This document shows, piece by piece, positions 57,240 through 64,000 of a DNA stretch of 64,000 bases. Source of the DNA: Populus alba (lineage: Eukaryota > Streptophyta > Magnoliopsida > Malpighiales > Salicaceae); the NCBI RefSeq assembly GCF_005239225.2, contig NC_133287.1, positions 6,677,493 through 6,741,492 on the forward strand, read 5' to 3'. The notes under the pieces were generated by a model. It did not search any database. It was given only the letters and a program-made list of their open reading frames with translations, and was not told where the DNA came from. A program made the translations under genes and the position numbers. Position 1 is the first letter of the stretch. Each line of letters begins with the position of its first letter.

Positions 57240-58800
57240 AGCTTAGGAAAAGTATTGTAGTTTTTTTTTTTTTTTTTTCTTTTTTTTCCCAATATTTTTT
57301 TCCTTTTCTACCTTTTTTTTTTTGTTTTACATTTTTTCTTCTTTTTTCCCCAAGATTGTCTTTTTTTTTTTTATGTTGTACTTTTTTTTTCAAAATTATC
57401 TTTGTTAATTTTTTTTTAATATTAAACTGGTTGAGAATTTAATTTGTAGTTTTTTCTTTAAAATATTATGGATTAATACAATGTTTATCCTACATGGTTT
57501 TTTTTTTTTTATGAATGTTTTTTTTTTCAAAATAGTCTTTATCAATTTTTTTTTTTATATTGAGCTAATTGAAAATTTTGCTTCATAGTTTTTTCTTAAA
57601 AAAACTGTGAATTGCTACAATGTTTTTCCACGTGGTTTTTATTTTATTACAGTGTTTCCTCACATGTTTGTTTTCAAAATTAACTAATACTCTAAAATGC
57701 GTGGGAAAGTACTTTAGCTTTCTTCTATATGTTTTTTTTTTTTTAGTTTTGTCTTTCTTTTGTTTTTTCTTCTTCTTTTTTTCTCACATTTTTTTCGTTT
57801 TTCCCTTTTTTTTGGTTTTACATGTTTTTTTTTCTTTTTTTTTCCCAAGGTTGTTTTCTTCTTCTTCTTTTTGTTTTTTTATTTTATTTTTTTTTTGTTG
57901 AGTTTTTTTTCAAAATTATCTTTATCAATTTTTTTTTTAATATTGAACTGGTTGAGAATTTAGTTCTATAGTTTTTTTTCTTTAAAACATTATGAATTAC
58001 TACAGTGTTTACCTACATGTTTTTTTTTTATGAATTTTTTACTTTTTTTTTTTTTAAATGATCTTTTTCAATTTTAATTTTTTTTTTTCATATTGAGCTG
58101 GTTAAGAATTTTGCTTCGTAGTTTTTTTTTCTTAAAAATACTGTGGAATTGTTATAATATTTCCCTATATAATTTTTATTTTACTATAATGATTCCTTAA
58201 TGTTTTTATTTTTTCAAAAATTATCGTTATCGAATTTTTTTAAAATATTGAGTTAATTGAGAATTTAGCTTTAACTTTCCCCACATGTTTTTTTTTTCAT
58301 CTGTTTTTATTTTTTTGTGTTTTGTTTTTTAGAATTGTTTTGTTCATTTTATTTTTTTTTTAATTTAAAGTTGGTTGAGAATTTAGTTTTATAGTTATTT
58401 TTCTATAAAATAGTATGGATTGCTACAATATTTCCCCACATGTTTTTTTTATGATTTTTTTTGTTTTTTTTTTAAATTGTCTTTATTAATTTTGTTTTTT
58501 TATATTGAGTTGGTTGAGAATTTAGCTTTGTAGTTTTTTTTTTTTAAAAAAAAAACAATGTGAATCGCTACAGTGTTCCCCTACATGAATTTTGTTTTTG
58601 TTATAATTTTTTCAAAATTATCTTTATCGATTTTATTATTTTTAATATTGAATTAATTAAGAATTACAATTGCAAATTTTCTCATAAAACACTATAGATT
58701 AGTATAGTGTTTTCCCTGCATGGTTTTTTTTTTTCCTTTTGTTTTTTTTTATGATTTTTTTTAAAATTTTCTTTTTTTATTTTATTTTTTTTAATATTAA
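57240..58800 (+). repeat. T-rich minisatellite, ~120-155-bp units
   Basis: The phrase ATATTGAGCTGGTTGAGAAT…TAGCTTTGTAG followed by a T run and CTGTGAATTGCTACAGTGTT recurs at about 57421, 57559, 57941, 58090, 58246, 58365, 58501 and 58646. Typical spacing is 119-156 bp, with one gap of about 380 bp that may hold further decayed units. The plus strand is overwhelmingly T. Phe-rich frames here are artefacts. Confidence 0.75.
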
Positions 58801-60868
58801 GCTTAATATTGGTATTTTATTTTTTCCACAAACCACAACAACACACAAGCATGTCACAAGACCATGGCATTGAGCAGGCATTGCATCTAGTAGAAGATAT
58901 TAAAAAGTGTATAGATAGATATAAATAAATTTATATGTACAATAGTTTTGGAATGAATTTTTATATTTTTTAAAATAAAAAAGTACAAAAAAAAAAACAT
59001 GATTTCTCTACCTCAATTATTTTTATTTATTTTATCACTGATACCGTAACTAAAAACTATGTAAGAGATGGTTAGATTTTAAAATTTAAGGATTTAAATT
59101 TATGAGGTTTAGCAAAAACTTTTTCTCATCGCTATTGAATTGAAAATCTATTTTTTGGATATGAAGCTACATATAGAAATGGCTTATAGGTGAACTACTT
59201 CTTCTATTGTCTATTGAATGCATATATTTTTTAATCAAATTGGCTTTTAGTGACATGTAATTGCCGATTTGGCATGAAAACAAATAAGAGAAAATTTGAT
59301 AAAAAAAAAGTTATGAATAATAGTATTATAAAAAAAAATTCAGGCTTAGTATAATTTTTTAGGCTTGAAAAATACTTATCTAACTCTTTAATTAATATTT
59401 AATTAATCAATTAAATTTACACCTTAAGTTATAAATTTTATCAGATCGAATTAATTTTTTTATTATTATATAATAAAAACTATGAAAATTAATTTACATC
59501 AACCATAGACTAATTGAAGAATAAAATTTCATATATAAAAACCACAAACTAAATAATAAAATTAAAAAAATATCCAAAAAAATAAAAGAAAAAGTACCAA
59601 TAAAACAAATGAAAAAGAACTTGGCTGGGTTGAGCCGGCCTGACGCATGTATTTCATTCTTTTTCTTCTTAAAAAAAAAAGCTACAACATGAAACTTATA
59701 TCTAAATGATTAAAAAAAATCTATTATTTTTATCAACTTTTTAGAAAAAAATAATAATTTATGACGCCTCAAAGGCAAGCCCGGACATCACATTATTTTT
59801 GTGAGTTTGCTGAGCTACGACATAAAACTTGCAACCAAAGAATTTAAAAACTATATCAACATGTTTCACTACAGTGAAACTTATTTCATTCGGTTTAGTT
59901 ATTTTAATAATTAGAGGAATATTTAACCATAGATATGCAATGGGAAATATTGTTCTTCGGGTAAGCAAATGTCCCAAAAACTAAGTGGAAGCTCAATAGA
60001 GGCTTTAGCTCATTTACTAATTAATACGCCGAGTTTAGATATGAAAAAGGAAATTGAAGGCAAGTCAGGTCCAAACCTAGAATCAAAAACATTTTTTTTT
60101 TTTTTTAAATGTAAGGCTTTAGAATACATCCTTATTCTAATCCGTAAACCTAGCATTTCACTTGTGAGAGTGTAAGATTTCAAGATTTAAAGAAAAAGAA
60201 AGGCTTGATAGGAACTTATAACCTAATATTGTCCCGAGGTAAATTATTACAATGCAAACTTTGTCGTCCACCTCTGTAATGCTCATCTTATTCTGTCTCG
60301 GAAGAAGGGAGGCGGAGCGATAGAGGAGGCGGCAGTTCTATACCCACCACCACCTATAAGCCATTTAATATATGATTATAAATAAATTTAAGGGAAGTAG
60401 CTCAACTGATTAGATATTAAATTTTTTTTTTAAGTCATAAGTTTGATGTTATAAATTTTAAGGTTACTTAAAATTTATATAATTATTAACTTTAAAATCT
60501 TAAAAAATTTTAATTAAAATATGTGTAAGGTAATCTGGATTTTCACAATTAACAAATAATAATAAAAAAAAGGGTAGGGGTAGCTCTTACTCACTAACCA
60601 GCCATTGTATAATGAATTTTTATTCAAAATGATGGCCAACAAACAGGAATGCAATGTCTTACCATTATTAGAATGGTTCTCAAAATATTTCCATATATAT
60701 ATATATATATATATATTGAAATCGATACATGCATGAAAGACGTCACACACCTTAAATTTATATTGGGCTGGATCGTTTTTAATAATATATAAACAATGAT
60801 TAAAAATTATTTTATAAATTATGTACATAACGACGATACATCGGCCCAATTCATTTGTCTTTCCATGA
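58801..60868. other. Intergenic, no gene supported
   Basis: AT-rich with T and A runs; a TA microsatellite lies at 60694-60717. No frame with recognisable content. The last ~300 bp are probably the 3' flank of the glycosyltransferase fragment. Confidence 0.45.
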
Positions 60869-61396
60869 CTAAACAAGTTTAGACAAAGCCACCCGAGAAG
60901 AACCACCCTCGTTCAATGCAGCCTCTGCTGCAATTTTCATGGCTATGGTTCGCTCCCTAATCAACTTACCTTCCTCCGACTCCATCAACCCTAGAACTCG
61001 CTCCTCCACCTCGGCCGAACTCACAAATCTGTCGTCAGATTCATTCATCGGCAATGCAAGTTTCATTTCCTCTACCAAGAAGATCCTATTGACCCTCTGC
61101 TCTGCGTATAGTGGCCAAGCCACCAATGGCACACCTGCGCAAACTGCTTCTAGCACCAAGTTCCATCCACAATGACTTACGAACCCGCCTACCGATGGAT
61201 GGTTCAGCACTGCTACTTGCGGAGCCAAGGACTTCAGCACGAGTCCCCTCTCCTTGGTTCGATCCAAGAAACCTTCAGGGAGCAATGAGTCTAAATCAAT
61301 GTTTGGATGTGCCGATATTGCCACGCTTTTCTTATTAGAAGGTGGATTCCGTGTAAGCAAGTGTCCAAGTATGTAATGAACTCCAGCTAATCCTCC
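60869..61396 (-). pseudogene. UDP-glycosyltransferase C-terminal fragment (UGT88-like)
   Basis: The open frame holds the plant UGT signature (PSPG box): [20 protein letters not shown], then [20 protein letters not shown] and YAEQ. The sequence around it ([36 protein letters not shown]) resembles UGT88-type enzymes, which glycosylate flavonoids and other phenolics. The acceptor-binding N-terminal two thirds are missing, and similarity fades just upstream of RNPPS. The PSPG box is damaged: its invariant first Trp is Leu, and the Ser after HCGWN is Leu. A TAG also replaces the usual GAG a few residues before the normal C-terminus (KLV* then SWKDK). The break lies beside a copia LTR at 61397. No ATG start exists. 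Confidence 0.85.
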
Positions 61397-61484
61397 TGAA
61401 GAATAGGATTTAAGCTAGTGATAAGATTTGTATAGAATGAAACTCTAATTATTATGTTTGATTAGAACTCTGCAACATTATCTC

Positions 61485-61568
<84 letters not shown>

Positions 61569-61629
61569 CCTTCGTTTCAATGAATAAAGCAAGGGTTTCT
61601 ACATTCCATAATCAGATTTCATCTCTACA
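61397..61629 (+). repeat. 5' LTR of the copia element
   Basis: The LTR starts TGAAGAATAGG and ends CTCTACA, directly followed by the primer-binding site. It contains a TA microsatellite of about 40 units (61488-61567) and a possible polyadenylation signal AATAAA (61583-61588). The left limit is inferred from the TG start and the loss of glycosyltransferase similarity. Confidence 0.75.
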
Positions 61630-61641
61630 TGGTATCAGAGT
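61630..61641 (+). other. Primer-binding site, initiator tRNA-Met
   Basis: TGGTATCAGAGT matches the complement of the plant initiator tRNA-Met 3' end (TGGTATCAGAGC) with one change, immediately after the LTR end CTACA. Confidence 0.9.
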
Positions 61642-61718
61642 AGTTGCACTAAATTGCACTGTTTTTTTCTTCGTCTCTTTACCCTTTTCTTCCCTTCTTC
61701 TATTCAATCTAAATCACC

Positions 61719-64000
61719 ATGAGTGATTCCCCAAACACAACCCTTGTTACCATTAATGTTACAGCTCAAGCTCCGATAAAACTCAACAACACCAACTATC
61801 TGTCATGACAACTTCAGTTTCAGACACTTCATTGTTTATGATTTGCAAGGCTACATAGATGGCACAAAGCCATGCCCACCACGATATCATACCACCAATA
61901 CAGACAACCCCACCACTCAAACCTTAAATTCAGAATATCATACCTGGATACGTCAAGATCAACTAATTTTGAACACCATCATAGGATCCATTACACCAAC
62001 CATTATTCCTTTTATTGCTCGCGCCACAACAGCTCACGAAGCATGGAATATTCTTGCAGCCACATATGCCACTCCATCTTGAGGTCGCATCAAATAGGTA
62101 AAAGTCAATCTCAAATCACTAACTAAAGGCACTCTCAACATCACAGACTTCCTGCAATCAGTAAAGGCTAGAGCTGATGAACTTGCAGTCTTAGGGCACC
62201 TGTAGACAATGAAGACTTGACGGACAAAATCCTAGAAGAACTAGGTGATGACTACAAAGAATTGGTGAGAGCAGTGTAAGCCAGAGACAATGCCATCAGC
62301 TTTGATGAACTACATGAAAAATTATTAATGTTCGAAGTCTCACTTCAAGCAGCCCATAAAGGTATCGATTTCTCCCCCACAACACATCTCTCCAGTCGAA
62401 CCTAGAGCAAGTATCCCTTCAACAATGTTGGCCAATCAACATCCAACAAATCAGGTGGACATTGACGCCCCTCTACCTACCAACACCATCGCTACACAAG
62501 ACAAGGTTCAACCACTCACGACACCACCAACAACAACCGCTCTCAGCCAAGGCCATATCTGGGGTATTGTCAAATTTGTGGCATTCAAGGACACACAGCA
62601 AAAAAAAATGTCCCTCTTTTCGTCTTGTTCCCCTCCATAGCAACCAAAATTCCAGTCCTTCTCCATGGCAACCGCAGGTCAACCTTATAAAGACCAGTTC
62701 CTTGACTAGTTCTCCATGGCTTTTGGATAGTGGGGCGTCCCACCACTTCACAACAGATCTTCAAAATTTGGCTCACCACTTGCCTTACACCAGCATAGAT
62801 GATGTTATGATAGGGGATGGTAAAAGTCTGTGAATTACACACTTGGGTTCCTCTACTCTTCATTCATCCGCTCACTCCTTTAAGCTTAACAATATATTAT
62901 GTGTGCCTGATATTAAACGCAATTTACTCTCTATATATCAATTTTGCGTTGATAATAATGTATCTGTTGAGTTCTTACCCTGTTTTTTTTTTTTTTGTGA
63001 AGGACTTATTGACTAGGGAAATTCGCGCAAAGGGTAAAACCAAAAAAGGTGTGTACAAATGGCCATGCGTTGTCACCCCTTATGCCTTTTCCAGTCTTAA
63101 AATAGCTTCCATAAATTGGCATTTTGTATTAGGTCATCCAGTTGTTTCTATTTTAAAAACAATTTTAACTAAGCATAATTTGAATTCGTCTTCAGTATCA
63201 AAAGACTTTGTCTGCAATGCATGTCGCTGTAATAAAAAGTCACAAACTACCTTTTTCTGTCTCCACCTTGACCTCTCATAAACCGCTTGAAATAATATTT
63301 TCTGATGTATGGACATCCCCTATTTTGTCTATTAATGGTTTTAAGTATTATGTTATTTTTGTGGATCACTTCATTAAATACATATGGTTTTATCCGCTAA
63401 AAAAAAAATCTGATGTCAAAACCACCTTCATTCGCTTTAAAGCAGTAGTAGAAAATTATTTCAAGACAAACATTGTGACTTTGTATTCTGACAATAGGGG
63501 TGAATATATTACGTTAAAGGAATTCCTTGTTATGCATGGAATATCTCATCTGACATCACCCCTACATACCCCTGAACACAATGGTTTTGCTGAACATCGT
63601 CATTGGCATATTGTGGAAATAGGCCTCTCACTTTTAACTCATGCATCTTTACCATGTATTTTTTGGTCATATGCTTTTTTTACCACGGTCTATCTTATCA
63701 ATCGCATGCCAACTACCACGTTAAAAAATCTTTCGCCTTATATAGTTATTTTTCAACATTCCTCGAACTATGAAAAACTTCGTAGTTTTGGATGTTTATG
63801 TTATCCTTGGCTACGACCATACACTGTTCATAAATTAGATCCTCGTTCCAAACCTTGCATTTTTCTAGGATATTCTCTTTCACAAAGTGCTTATTTATGC
63901 TTTGAACTCGAGTCTTAAAAAATCATTGTGTCTAGGCATGTGTCCTTCATCGAGCATATTTTTCCATACCATGATTTACACAAACCGGAGCCTCCATGCA
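61719..64000 (+). pseudogene. Copia gag-pol remnant (gag, protease, integrase)
   Basis: The gag frame opens at 61719 (MSDSPNTTLVTINVTAQAPI) and is cut by an early stop at about 61806. Gag-type sequence (YHTWIRQDQLILNTIIG, TAHEAWNIL) resumes in another frame. Near 62570 a CQICGIQGHTAKK zinc knuckle is interrupted by a shift in an A run. At about 62725 the protease motif WLLDSGASHHFTTD is intact. Integrase follows: the frame 63208-63918 includes DVWTSPI, LYSDNRGEY, TPEHNGFAEH and the FGCLCYPWLRPY segment, so the acidic triad positions are present, although some conserved Gly and Arg positions differ. Integrase ends with a stop at 63918, so a polyprotein is not made. Confidence 0.85.

Larger units (their letters stand above)
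61397..64000 (+). mobile_element. Ty1/copia LTR retrotransposon, 5' part, runs off the window
   Basis: A 5' LTR, a tRNA-Met-type primer-binding site, a gag region, a zinc-knuckle remnant, a DSGA-type protease motif and an integrase core appear in copia order. Stops and frameshifts mark it as non-autonomous. Reverse transcriptase, RNase H and the 3' LTR lie outside the window, so LTR identity and the target duplication cannot be judged. Confidence 0.9.

Noticed and set aside
57620..57963. Phe-rich plus-strand frames of 67-93 codons
   Set aside because: Pure T-homopolymer artefacts within the minisatellite.

Overview
This is a plant nuclear window, almost certainly from a woody dicot close to Populus or Salix. 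The evidence is very AT-rich intergenic DNA, GT-AG introns, tRNA-derived SINEs ending in the CGCGCAAGCTGGCCCGGAC type tail, abundant hAT, CACTA and Ty1/copia debris, and gene models that read like poplar proteins. The species is an inference; no database search was possible.

Intact or nearly intact genes, left to right: (1) a two-exon gene on the minus strand (4927-5454) for a 140-residue, probably plastid-targeted, single-pass membrane protein with an acidic DPSDD-type repeat tail; (2) a long plus-strand gene (5' UTR exons from about 7440, coding 10419-14860) for a 1,131-residue DUF789 protein, carrying one apparent 1-bp frameshift at the start of the domain; (3) a small secreted cysteine-containing peptide (28101-28274) and a relative (32445-32666) on either side of a broken LRR receptor kinase; (4) two complete YSL7-type oligopeptide/metal-nicotianamine transporter genes, one minus (39017-42566, 684 aa) and one plus (49017-51697, 700 aa), arranged head to head about 6.4 kb apart with identical internal exon lengths; (5) RHL1 (52509-56864, minus), a DNA topoisomerase VI accessory protein, with 12 phase-consistent exons, a basic/acidic C-terminal extension and a likely intron-retention alternative end.

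Broken genes: an LRR-XII (EFR/Xa21-type) receptor kinase (29906-32130) with a homopolymer frameshift, a duplicated P-loop and a fusion to a second copy of its own 5' region; a UDP-glycosyltransferase C-terminal fragment (60869-61396) that abuts a Ty1/copia LTR; and a subtilase C-terminal fragment carried inside a hAT-like element.

Mobile DNA dominates the rest. There is a W-box-bearing inverted-repeat element (1275-2397), a degenerate CACTA element (about 16560-20990), a hAT MITE with 8-bp TSD (21166-21535), a SINE with 14-bp TSD (22818-23010), a SINE interrupted by a hAT element with both sets of target duplications still readable (26197-27825), copia pol debris (33437-34440), a hAT element carrying the subtilase fragment (43806-44916), a T-rich minisatellite (57240-58800) and a copia element running off the right edge (61397-64000). 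A recurrent short AT-rich repeat with an AAAATTATTTTTGATATCAG core occurs at seven or more places.

The genes do not form one pathway. Local relationships are paralogous: the inverted YSL pair, the peptide pair and the rearranged LRR kinase. No tRNA, rRNA or CRISPR locus was found.
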